From Spirochaetales bacterium (GTDB lineage: Bacteria; Spirochaetota; Spirochaetia; Sphaerochaetales; Sphaerochaetaceae): a stretch of DNA of 7,437 nt. The DNA lies in NCBI GenBank assembly GCA_017962865.1, contig JAGCUM010000042.1:1-7437 (forward strand). Direction: 5' to 3'. The notes under the pieces are model-generated. The model was not told the origin of the DNA. It saw only the letters and a program-made list of their open reading frames with translations, and ran no database searches. Each line of letters begins with the position of its first letter. Position 1 is the stretch's first letter. The position numbers and the translations under genes were made by a program. Positions 1 through 6,119 of this stretch are shown here, in pieces.

Positions 1-181
1 CGCCAAGTCTTTTTTTTGCCCTTTTGCATACATGCAGCGGCATCCTTCGTCACTGCGCTCGGGCCGTACACTGCAGTACTGTCCCTCGCTTGTTTCTTGC
101 CTGCCATCCACCTGGATGCAAAATGGCGGCGTTGTTATTCGCACCTTAGCGGCGGACTTGCTTGAAATGATTATTATTGCG

Positions 182-253
182 ATCGGGAGTACCAGGAGTA
201 GAAGGAGCAGAGTGCTTAGAAGGACCAGAGCGCTTAGAAGGAGTACAAGGCTT
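182..253. repeat. Four imperfect 18-bp tandem repeats
   Basis: Units lie end to end at 182-199, 200-217, 218-235 and 236-253. Unit 2 is AGAAGGAGCAGAGTGCTT, unit 3 is AGAAGGACCAGAGCGCTT and unit 4 is AGAAGGAGTACAAGGCTT. The first unit is more diverged but shares GGAGTACxAGG with unit 4 (about 12 of 18 positions). There are no spacers, so this is not a CRISPR array. Eighteen bases is six codons, so any frame through the block repeats in phase: plus gives arginine-rich hexads and minus gives Pro-Ser-Lys-rich hexads. It may be a decayed coding minisatellite or a non-coding one. Confidence 0.7.
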
Positions 254-261
254 ACAAGGGT

Positions 262-286
262 CACTAAGTGACACTAAGTGGCACTA
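262..286. repeat. Short CACTAAGTG tandem/palindromic repeat
   Basis: CACTAAGTGA (262-271) and CACTAAGTGG (272-281) are followed by a partial copy CACTA (282-286). Each CACTAAGTG is itself nearly palindromic (CACT-A-AGTG). The block abuts the 18-bp repeat on one side and the terminator hairpin on the other. It could be replication slippage or a protein-binding site; the sequence does not decide. Confidence 0.55.
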
Positions 287-290
287 ATGC

Positions 291-320
291 AAAAAGAAGG
301 CGGGGCAAATGCTCCGCCTT
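291..320 (-). terminator. Rho-independent terminator of the MFS gene
   Basis: Read on the minus strand, AAGGCGGAGC (320-311) pairs with GCCCCGCCTT (306-297) across a 4-base loop, with one A/C mismatch, and is followed by CTTTTT (296-291). It begins about 21 bases after the stop codon of the leftward transporter gene. On the plus strand the mismatch becomes a G-U pair and a T-run (326-330) lies six bases past the stem, so weak bidirectional action is possible. Confidence 0.85.
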
Positions 321-341
321 TCGTGTTTTTGGGGGTTATTG

Positions 342-1715
342 TCAGTCGTCGGCACCGAGTTCTTCCAGACCCTTTGCATTGGCAGTCTTGCTTGCCTTGA
401 TGTTCTTGACGAACGATGTGAAGACAATGCAGCTGGCAAGTGTAAGAATCGTTGCATAGACGGGCAGGACACGCCATGCGCCGCTTGCTCTGAGAATAAG
501 ACCCAACAGAACAGGAGTGACTGTCTGTGCAGCCATGCTGGATGCATAGTAGTAGCCTGTGAACTTTCCGATTTTCTTGGAAGAGCAGAGCTCTACGACC
601 ATCGGGAACGAGCAGTTGTGAACGAGTGCCATGCCGTAGCCCTTGATGATCCAGACGACCAGAAGAAGCTTCGGGAAGGCCTTCATGCCTGTGTCCAGCA
701 CGGTTGCGCTTGCCTTGATGAAGCACATTAGGATCAGGCCGAGGAATGTGAGGCCGAGACCTGCGGAAATTGTCCATTTGCGGCCGACCTTGTCAGCGAT
801 GAAGCCTGCTGTAGCGAAACCTATGACGGATGCAAGACCACCTGCAATGACCATCATTGATGTATTGCTGGTTGCAGCACCCATGGCGTAGAAGACGTAG
901 TTGTTCAGGTATGTTCCGAGCGCATTGTCAGACATGAACCAGAGGAACTCTGCACCGAGAATGGCGAAGAGCATGATGCGGTTGGCCTTTGACATCGGCT
1001 TGTCATCATCAACGGGATCTGCGATTGCAGCCTGGCGTTCACCTTCCTCGAGGTCTTCCTTGATCTCTTCCTCGATCTTGTTTTCCTTGATGGTGAAGAA
1101 GAGGACAAGAGCTGAAATGACCATGAGAACGGAGGCAATCACGAACGGCAGCTCGATTGTCATCAGGTTATGCTCGCCCTTGAGGTACTTGGAAAGGACG
1201 AATACCATTCCCAGCACGGTGGCGAAAGCTCCGCCGAAATATCCCATGATATTGATGATTCCGTTGGCCTTAGCTCTGAGCGGCTTGGGTGTGATATCCG
1301 GCATGAGGGCAACGGCAGGGTTTCTGTACATCATCATGAAGAGGAGAACGATAGCCATCATAGCAATCATTGCACCGATCTTGTTGAGGTGGAAGAAGAG
1401 GGGAATGAACGGGAATGCCACGGCAGAAACGAAGGTTCCTACGAGAATATAGGGCATTCTCTTTCCGATTCTGGTATGTGTTTTGTCCGAAAGGCTTCCG
1501 AAGATCGGAAGAAGGATCAGAGCTGCGAGGTTGTCACAGGCCATGATGATTCCGACAAGCCACTGTACTTCAAGCTCATCGGCTGTTCCCAGACGGTTCT
1601 TGATGATTTCGGTCAGAAGCGTCGGGCACCAGGAGTCATAGACCTGCCAGAGCAGAAGGATTCCGAAGAAGGCGAAACCGATGAGGAACGTTCTCTTCTT
1701 GTTGAGTTTTAGCAT
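342..1715 (-). CDS. MFS permease, SLC45-like sugar transporter
   Basis: A 457-residue inner-membrane secondary carrier with about 12 hydrophobic helices. The MFS motif A is clear after helix 2 (residues 73-86, GSLSDKTHTRIGKR) and a second copy lies after helix 8 (304-313, GFIADKVGRK). An RNP at 131-133 followed by MPDITP (138-143), and an SFPMVVEL-type segment (369-376) with a TGYYY stretch (387-390), resemble the bacterial SLC45/GPH-like group that often moves sucrose, maltose or similar sugars, probably with a cation. The central cytosolic loop (about 209-245) is unusually acidic. The ATG is chosen because AGGAGA (1726-1721) sits five bases upstream. The gene stands alone, divergent from the plus-strand run, with its own terminator. 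The fold is certain; the substrate is a guess. Confidence 0.88.
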   Translation of the reverse strand: MLKLNKKRTFLIGFAFFGILLLWQVYDSWCPTLLTEIIKNRLGTADELEVQWLVGIIMACDNLAALILLPIFGSLSDKTHTRIGKRMPYILVGTFVSAVAFPFIPLFFHLNKIGAMIAMMAIVLLFMMMYRNPAVALMPDITPKPLRAKANGIINIMGYFGGAFATVLGMVFVLSKYLKGEHNLMTIELPFVIASVLMVISALVLFFTIKENKIEEEIKEDLEEGERQAAIADPVDDDKPMSKANRIMLFAILGAEFLWFMSDNALGTYLNNYVFYAMGAATSNTSMMVIAGGLASVIGFATAGFIADKVGRKWTISAGLGLTFLGLILMCFIKASATVLDTGMKAFPKLLLVVWIIKGYGMALVHNCSFPMVVELCSSKKIGKFTGYYYASSMAAQTVTPVLLGLILRASGAWRVLPVYATILTLASCIVFTSFVKNIKASKTANAKGLEELGADD

Positions 1716-1745
1716 AGTTTTCTCCTATACGGCATGAAACCGCAC

Positions 1746-1774
1746 ACAATATTACTAATCCATTCTACAATCAA
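1746..1774 (-). promoter_or_regulatory. Putative promoter of the MFS gene
   Basis: On the minus strand TTGATT (1774-1769) and TATTGT (1751-1746) are 17 bases apart, each matching the sigma-70 consensus at four of six positions. Transcription would start near 1739 and give a leader of about 24 bases that contains the AGGAGA site. The call rests on spacing and position only. Confidence 0.3.
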
Positions 1775-1780
1775 ATAAAG

Positions 1781-1809
1781 TTGCTTAAAAGCCCTTTCTT
1801 AATTATTAT
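1781..1809 (+). promoter_or_regulatory. Putative promoter of the five-gene run
   Basis: TTGCTT (1781-1786) and TATTAT (1804-1809, five of six to TATAAT) are exactly 17 bases apart. The expected start of transcription, about 1815-1817, falls right at the ATG at 1818, which would make the mRNA leaderless or nearly so. An alternative -10, TACAAT at 1766-1771, would give a 40-base leader but has no matching -35. Confidence 0.4.
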
Positions 1810-1817
1810 TCTTATTG

Positions 1818-2855
1818 ATGATTCAGTTCTATAAACCTACGATTAAACGAAAGGACATGGACAGTGTCCTTCAGACCATGGTCAATGAAGAGATCGGCCC
1901 CGGAAAGATTTCCAGGGATTTCGTCATGGCCTTCTGCGAAGAAGTCAAGGCCACCACGGGTGCCGCATACAGGACCTATCCCGATTGTCTTTCGGCAGCT
2001 CTTTCTCTCATGGGAGCCAGAAAGGGTGTGCGTGTTGCCGTATCTCCTCTCTCTCCATCCATATACAGAACTGTTATAGAAAATCTCGGTGCAGAGATGG
2101 TTCTTGTCGATGTTGATAAGGATACCGGATGTCCGAATGATGGCCTGGTTGCTGATAGTGGCGCAGAAATCCTTATGTTATATGGGAACTTCGGGACATT
2201 GCCTGCAAGATACAATGAACAGACTACATTTGCAGAAAGCTATGATTACAGTTCGGTGAAAGTCATAGAGGATATAACGGAAAGTATCGGATCCTGCATC
2301 AAGGATGAAGTCGCCGCAGGTTCCGTTGGAAAGATAATTGTCTGTGCATTTGAGGAAGACAGCGTGCTTTCTGCCGGTGGCGGTGCTGTGATGGCTGTCC
2401 GCGGCGAGTATGTGACTGCCCTCAGGGGCAAGGGACCGTCGAAGTATCTCAAGATGCCCGATATGAATGCCGCCCTCGGCTCAGTACAGCTTGCAAATCT
2501 CTCCCAGAACTGCGAAAAGAGGCGGGAGATGCTCAAGTCCTATCAGCAGAGTCTTGCAAAGACGAAGCACAGACAGTTCGGTCTTAGCCTTCTGGATCTT
2601 ACTTCGAATGCCGGATTCTTCGCGGTTCATCTGGACTCAAGACCGGATGACACGATAAAGTTCGCAGCAAGGCATAATGTGCCGGTTCAGATGGCTTTCG
2701 AGGACTGCATCCTCAAGGATCTCGAGGGAGATCCGTTTGAAGTCGCACCCGTTGCGGCATCGTTCTTCTACAGGACCGTACGTTTCCCGTTGTATTCCTT
2801 CCTGCGCGGAAGCGAGGTGGAAGACATCTCGCGTGTTCTGGCGCATCTTCCCTGA
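1818..2855 (+). CDS. DegT/StrS-like protein without catalytic lysine
   Basis: A 345-residue protein of the DegT/DnrJ/EryC1/StrS aminotransferase fold, which in active members uses PLP to aminate keto-sugars. The family pattern is recognisable: N-terminal F-KP-I motif with IGPG (26-29), VDVD (97-100), a LYGN segment (121-124), ED (151-152), GGGAV (187-191), an AALGSVQL helix (218-225) and a C-terminal RFPLY strand (322-326). Key cofactor residues are missing: the SGT phosphate-loop is CLS (57-59), the usual Gln/His after ED is Glu155, and the Schiff-base lysine position reads Asp181, with no lysine between 173 and 191. Only Asp152 remains. It is therefore probably not a PLP aminotransferase; its role is unknown. 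A TTG three bases earlier is also in frame, but ATG gives the family-like N terminus. No Shine-Dalgarno site is visible. It leads the run and almost touches NAD kinase. Confidence 0.75.
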   Translation: MIQFYKPTIKRKDMDSVLQTMVNEEIGPGKISRDFVMAFCEEVKATTGAAYRTYPDCLSAALSLMGARKGVRVAVSPLSPSIYRTVIENLGAEMVLVDVDKDTGCPNDGLVADSGAEILMLYGNFGTLPARYNEQTTFAESYDYSSVKVIEDITESIGSCIKDEVAAGSVGKIIVCAFEEDSVLSAGGGAVMAVRGEYVTALRGKGPSKYLKMPDMNAALGSVQLANLSQNCEKRREMLKSYQQSLAKTKHRQFGLSLLDLTSNAGFFAVHLDSRPDDTIKFAARHNVPVQMAFEDCILKDLEGDPFEVAPVAASFFYRTVRFPLYSFLRGSEVEDISRVLAHLP

Positions 2856-2856
2856 T

Positions 2857-2862
2857 GGAGGT
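2857..2862 (+). promoter_or_regulatory. Ribosome binding site deciding the nadK start
   Basis: GGAGGT lies four bases before the ATG at 2867. The earlier in-frame ATG at 2855, overlapping the upstream TGA as TGATG, has no Shine-Dalgarno site, and the GGAGGT lies inside the codons that start would translate. This favours 2867. Confidence 0.7.
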
Positions 2863-2866
2863 CCGG

Positions 2867-3727
2867 ATGGAAAGAAGAACCGTTGAAAGAGTCGTGATCC
2901 TCGCCAATACATCAAAGAAAGACATTCGTGAAGTCTGCGAGCGTTTCCGTGGATTTCTGGATGGCAAGGGGGTAAAGAGCTCCATTCTGGGGCTGTCTTC
3001 GTCTCTTGATGATCTCGGGATTGTCATTCCGGATTGCGACCTTGTCGTGTCTTTCGGAGGGGATGGAACGGTTCTTACCTGCGCTGAACTGCTGAAGGGC
3101 AGGGATGTCCCGATTCTGGCTGTGAATATGGGGTCCTTCGGCTATATGGCTGAGACTTCAGTTGATGAGCTGGAGGTCGTGTTCGAGGAATACCTGGACG
3201 GTAGGACGGAAGTTTATTCAAGGATGATGCTGGATGTATCCGTTGAGAGGGAAGGAAAGCCGGTATTCAGCTCCGGATCACTCAATGATGTGACCGTTTC
3301 GGCAATCTCCCATGCCAGGATGGCCAGGCTCGATCTCTATCTGAACGGTACTTTCGGGACGAATCTGAAGGGTGATGGCCTGATAATCGCCACTCCTACC
3401 GGGTCTACGGCTTACAATCTTGCTGCCGGAGGGCCGATTCTTGATGCTTCGCTCGATGCAATAATAATCAACCCCATCTGCCCCTTTACCATGGGTGTAA
3501 GACCTCTTGTGGTCAACAGCGACTGCAGTGTGATGCTTTCGCTTCCGAGACAGAATACGGAGCTTTCACTTACATGTGACGGGCATGAGGTCTTCAGCGT
3601 CAGGGAAGGGGATCAGATTACGGTAAAGCAATCGAATGACAGGGCGTTGTTCGTGAAGAACCCGAGAAGAAGGTTCATCGAGGTTCTGAGAGATAAGCTT
3701 TCCTGGGCCGGAGGGTTCAATGCTTGA
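2867..3727 (+). CDS. nadK: NAD kinase
   Basis: A cytosolic enzyme that phosphorylates NAD to NADP using ATP or polyphosphate. Length 286 residues, usual for bacterial NadK/PpnK. Seen in order (numbered from the 2867 ATG): the GGDGT loop (64-68) that binds the phosphate donor; a VNMGSFGYM segment (86-94) matching the usual NxGxLGF; LND (139-141) where most homologues have LNE; the hallmark GDGLIIATPTGSTAY (169-183); PICP...RPL (203-214), and DGH (238-240). All active-site blocks are intact, so the enzyme should be active; Asp for Glu at 141 is conservative. A start at 2855 would add four residues. It ends by overlapping recN by eight bases, so the two are probably translationally coupled. Confidence 0.95.
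   Translation: MERRTVERVVILANTSKKDIREVCERFRGFLDGKGVKSSILGLSSSLDDLGIVIPDCDLVVSFGGDGTVLTCAELLKGRDVPILAVNMGSFGYMAETSVDELEVVFEEYLDGRTEVYSRMMLDVSVEREGKPVFSSGSLNDVTVSAISHARMARLDLYLNGTFGTNLKGDGLIIATPTGSTAYNLAAGGPILDASLDAIIINPICPFTMGVRPLVVNSDCSVMLSLPRQNTELSLTCDGHEVFSVREGDQITVKQSNDRALFVKNPRRRFIEVLRDKLSWAGGFNA
3710..3715 (+). promoter_or_regulatory. recN ribosome binding site inside nadK
   Basis: GGAGGG sits four bases before the recN ATG, within the last codons of nadK. It supports initiation at 3720 despite the eight-base overlap. Confidence 0.75.
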
Positions 3728-5363
3728 GCATCTGGAGATCCGCAACTTTGCACTTATAGAGAACCTCAGTGTAGATTTTTCGGAAGGTTTCAACGTAATT
3801 ACGGGTGAAACCGGTTCCGGAAAGTCCATCATTCTCGGTGCATTGGGTCTGCTGATGGGAGAGCGCTCGGATACCGGTGCCATCAGAAGCGGTACGGACG
3901 GAATCCTCGTGGATGCCGTTATCTCCGTTCCCGAAAACCATGAAATCCTACCCTGGCTGAAGGAAAGGGGCGTTGAACCCGAAGACGGTGTCCTGTATAT
4001 CAGAAGAAGCGTGAGGGCAAACGGAGCCAGATCCCTCATCCATGTCCAGAACCAGCTGTTCTCCAGGCAGGACCTCTGTATTCTTGCCGATTCCCTTATA
4101 GATATGCAGGGTCAGAGCGAGCATCAGAGTCTTCTGATTCCCGACCGTCAGAGAAGAATACTCGATTCCTATTCCCAGAACGGAGCTCTTCTGGATAAAT
4201 GCTCCGAGGCCTACGGCAGGATCGTGGAGCTTAAAGCCAGAAGGGAGGAACTCTCCCGGCAGCTTGAAGAGGGAAGAAGACAGGAGGATTACCTTAGGTT
4301 CGCACTTGAAGAGATCGAGAATGCCGATATCAAGACGGGAGAGGACGAAGAGCTGAAGGACCGCATCAAGGTACTGGGTCAGTTCGAATCCATCTTCGAG
4401 AATGTCAATGCCGGAACCGAAAGACTCAGGGAAATAAGGGGTAGTATCCATGATGCCGTTGCTTCCGTGGCAAAAGCCTCGAAAGTGGATGATGATCTTT
4501 CGGAGTTCACTGCAAGGCTTGAAAGCGCGAAGATCGAAATAGAGGACATAGCTTCCGGACTGCGCGAGTATCTTGCCTCAGTCGATTATTCCGAAGACGC
4601 AGTGAACTCAATGCAGGATCGTCTGGCAACGCTGCAGAAACTCAAGAGAAAATACGGACCTCTTCTCTCGGATGTCGTCGACTTTGCCCGGAAGGCAAGG
4701 GAAACCCTGGACATTACGGAGAACTTCGAAGACCACCTCAAAGAGTGTGACAGAAACCTTGAGAAAGCTCAGAGTGAATATAATTCAATAGCCGAAAAAC
4801 TTTCTAATGCTAGGAAAAAGCGAGCATTGGTGCTGGAAAAGGACATCGAAGCTGTTCTCAGAACTTTGGGTATGCCCAATGCGGTTTTCGGTATAGAAAT
4901 CAGTGAATCCAAGCCGTCTGCCCATGGGCGCGACCATATCTCTTTCGAAATCAGTGCCAATCCCGGAGAGCCAAAGAAAGCCATCCGCGACATTGCTTCA
5001 GGTGGAGAACTAAGCCGTGTCATGTTGGCTCTGAAGACAGTGCTGGCAAAGGCCGACGATATCCAGACGCAGGTATTCGATGAGATCGATTCGGGAATCG
5101 GCGGTTCCGTCGCCCTCAGTCTGGCAAGATGCATCAGCGACCTTTCTAGGAGCAAGCAGGTTATTGCCATCACCCACCTGGCAAGCATTGCCAGTCTTGC
5201 AGACTGCCAGATGGTGGTCTCGAAGAGTGTGGAAAACGGGCGGACATATACGCATCTAAAGACCGTTTCCGGAGAGGACAGGGTCCATGAGATTGCCCGC
5301 ATGCTCAGCGGAGACGAGAGCGAGGTTTCCCTTAGCCATGCCCGCAGCCTGCTGTCCAATTGA
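3720..5363 (+). CDS. recN: DNA repair protein RecN (SMC-like ATPase)
   Basis: An SMC-family ATPase that acts early in recombinational repair of double-strand breaks, helping to hold or bring broken ends together for RecA. At 547 residues it has the normal full length. N-terminal ATPase half: Walker A GETGSGKS (29-36) and the RecN QSEHQSLL motif (132-139). Middle: two charged coiled-coil stretches (about 155-235 and 300-370) with a short hinge-like part between. C-terminal half: ABC signature SGGELSR (427-433), Walker B with D454-E455 in QVFDEIDSGIGG (451-462), and the switch histidine in AITH (482-485 region). All catalytic elements are intact. No LexA-type operator is recognisable just upstream, and the gene appears to be read from the shared promoter. 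Confidence 0.96.
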   Translation: MLEHLEIRNFALIENLSVDFSEGFNVITGETGSGKSIILGALGLLMGERSDTGAIRSGTDGILVDAVISVPENHEILPWLKERGVEPEDGVLYIRRSVRANGARSLIHVQNQLFSRQDLCILADSLIDMQGQSEHQSLLIPDRQRRILDSYSQNGALLDKCSEAYGRIVELKARREELSRQLEEGRRQEDYLRFALEEIENADIKTGEDEELKDRIKVLGQFESIFENVNAGTERLREIRGSIHDAVASVAKASKVDDDLSEFTARLESAKIEIEDIASGLREYLASVDYSEDAVNSMQDRLATLQKLKRKYGPLLSDVVDFARKARETLDITENFEDHLKECDRNLEKAQSEYNSIAEKLSNARKKRALVLEKDIEAVLRTLGMPNAVFGIEISESKPSAHGRDHISFEISANPGEPKKAIRDIASGGELSRVMLALKTVLAKADDIQTQVFDEIDSGIGGSVALSLARCISDLSRSKQVIAITHLASIASLADCQMVVSKSVENGRTYTHLKTVSGEDRVHEIARMLSGDESEVSLSHARSLLSN

Positions 5364-5365
5364 CT

Positions 5366-5402
5366 AAAGGGGTGCGATTTCCTAATATTCCCCTAAGGGG
5401 AA
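5366..5402 (+). promoter_or_regulatory. Hairpin over the DUF4912 ribosome binding site
   Basis: TTCCCC (5388-5393) and GGGGAA (5397-5402) form a six-pair stem with a TAA loop, and the GGGG is the best Shine-Dalgarno candidate, five bases before the ATG at 5406. Upstream AGGGG (5368-5372) could pair instead with CCCCT (5390-5394), freeing that GGGG. The two pairings exclude each other, so a small translational switch is possible. There is no U-run, so it does not look like a terminator. Regulation is inferred. Confidence 0.4.
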
Positions 5403-5405
5403 AGT

Positions 5406-6119
5406 ATGGTTCTTATTAATATTGAAAGTCTTTCCGACAATGAGCTCCGCATTATTGCCCAGCAGGAAGAGCTTGAGGATTGGGATTCTCTTACTCGACA
5501 GGAACTCATTGACGAGCTTCAGGATCTGTATGACGAGGATATCGACAGGACTAACGATATCGTCAGTTCAAGTCGCAAGTTCGTAAACACCCTCCCAGAT
5601 GTCCAGACGGACAATGTATTGTCCCTTCCCGGCGTAGAAGCTCTTCCGGATCAGTACAACGAAACTTCTATACACCTGATCATGAAGGATTTCAACTGGG
5701 CCTATGTCTTCTGGAGCCTTTCGGTTCAGCAGATGAAGGAACTTGAGGAAAGCGGATGCAACCTCATCCTCAGGAACACAAGGTCCAACAGTGAGGGCGA
5801 TGAGGTGGCTGTCTATGATATCGATGTTTCCCTCATTGACAACAGCTGGACTGTTGAACTTCCATATGTCGGCTATACCTATACCGTAAGCCTCGTATCC
5901 TGCTGCAACGGCAAGGAGACCGTCATCTGTCAGAGTACAAGTCTGACGACGACAAGCAGCTGGCTGGCAAAGCATTCCGAGGAACTCGGTGACGACATCA
6001 CTTTCAGGACGATTCTGAGCTCCATGATCCGCAAGGGTGGGGAAGTGATTGCCAACAGCCAGGTCCAGGCTTTGGTCGATGACCTTCAGAACGGTTTTTC
6101 CGGGGAGAACCAGCTATGA
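5406..6119 (+). CDS. SAP-like/DUF4912 protein
   Basis: A 237-residue soluble protein with no signal peptide. Residues 8-44 form a compact two-helix segment (LSDNELRIIA ... LTRQELIDEL) resembling a SAP or Rho N-terminal nucleic-acid-binding motif. A linker (45-82) leads to a DUF4912 domain (about 85-185), recognised by the aromatic pattern NWAYVFW (97-103), LILR (120-123), VYDIDV (136-141), W148 and GYTYTVSL (156-163). The fold is beta-rich and resembles carbohydrate-binding or immunoglobulin-like domains; the biochemical function is not known to me. The C-terminal 50 residues are helical and unassigned. The next gene, a glucan branching enzyme, starts within its stop codon, which suggests a role in alpha-glucan handling, perhaps as partner or regulator. 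Assignment to DUF4912 is firm; the SAP call is moderate. Confidence 0.85.
   Translation: MVLINIESLSDNELRIIAQQEELEDWDSLTRQELIDELQDLYDEDIDRTNDIVSSSRKFVNTLPDVQTDNVLSLPGVEALPDQYNETSIHLIMKDFNWAYVFWSLSVQQMKELEESGCNLILRNTRSNSEGDEVAVYDIDVSLIDNSWTVELPYVGYTYTVSLVSCCNGKETVICQSTSLTTTSSWLAKHSEELGDDITFRTILSSMIRKGGEVIANSQVQALVDDLQNGFSGENQL

Larger units (their letters stand above)
1..290. other. Non-coding left-end region with repeats
   Basis: No convincing gene is visible here. A plus-strand open frame of 79 codons (32-271) exists, but its second half is only the translated tandem repeat (arginine-rich) and no clear ribosome binding site precedes it. A run of eight T at 10-17 could be the tail of a plus-strand terminator whose stem lies outside the window. 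On the minus strand, an ATG at 33-31 is preceded by AAGGA about nine bases upstream and stays open to the left edge (reads MYAKGQKKDLA), so a gene leaving the window leftwards is possible but unproven. The rest is the repeat block listed separately. Confidence 0.5.

Noticed and set aside
10..17. T-run as a plus-strand terminator
   Set aside because: The stem, if any, would be outside the window, so it cannot be supported.
182..253. Possible CRISPR array
   Set aside because: Repeats are directly joined without spacers, are too short, and no cas gene is present.
32..271. Plus-strand 79-codon open frame, arginine-rich at its end
   Set aside because: No clear ribosome binding site, and the arginine-rich half is simply the translated 18-bp repeat; amino acid pattern is unlike a folded protein.
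153..275. Minus-strand micro-ORF rich in Pro, Ser and Lys ending in VRR
   Set aside because: Only a GTG start, no ribosome binding site, and it lies directly after a strong terminator; kept only as a note on the repeats.
1170..1712. Plus-strand acidic open frame of 180 codons
   Set aside because: Antisense to the MFS gene, whose motifs and helices are clear; the acidic, His-rich composition is a typical shadow.
3566..4039. Minus-strand open frame of 157 codons across the nadK/recN junction
   Set aside because: Shadow of two firmly assigned genes, with no domain or ribosome binding site.
4769..5359. Minus-strand open frame of 196 codons
   Set aside because: Lies opposite the recN signature, Walker B and switch His region; no motif of its own.
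5388..5402. Terminator after recN
   Set aside because: Six-pair stem without a following U-run, and it overlaps the next ribosome binding site.
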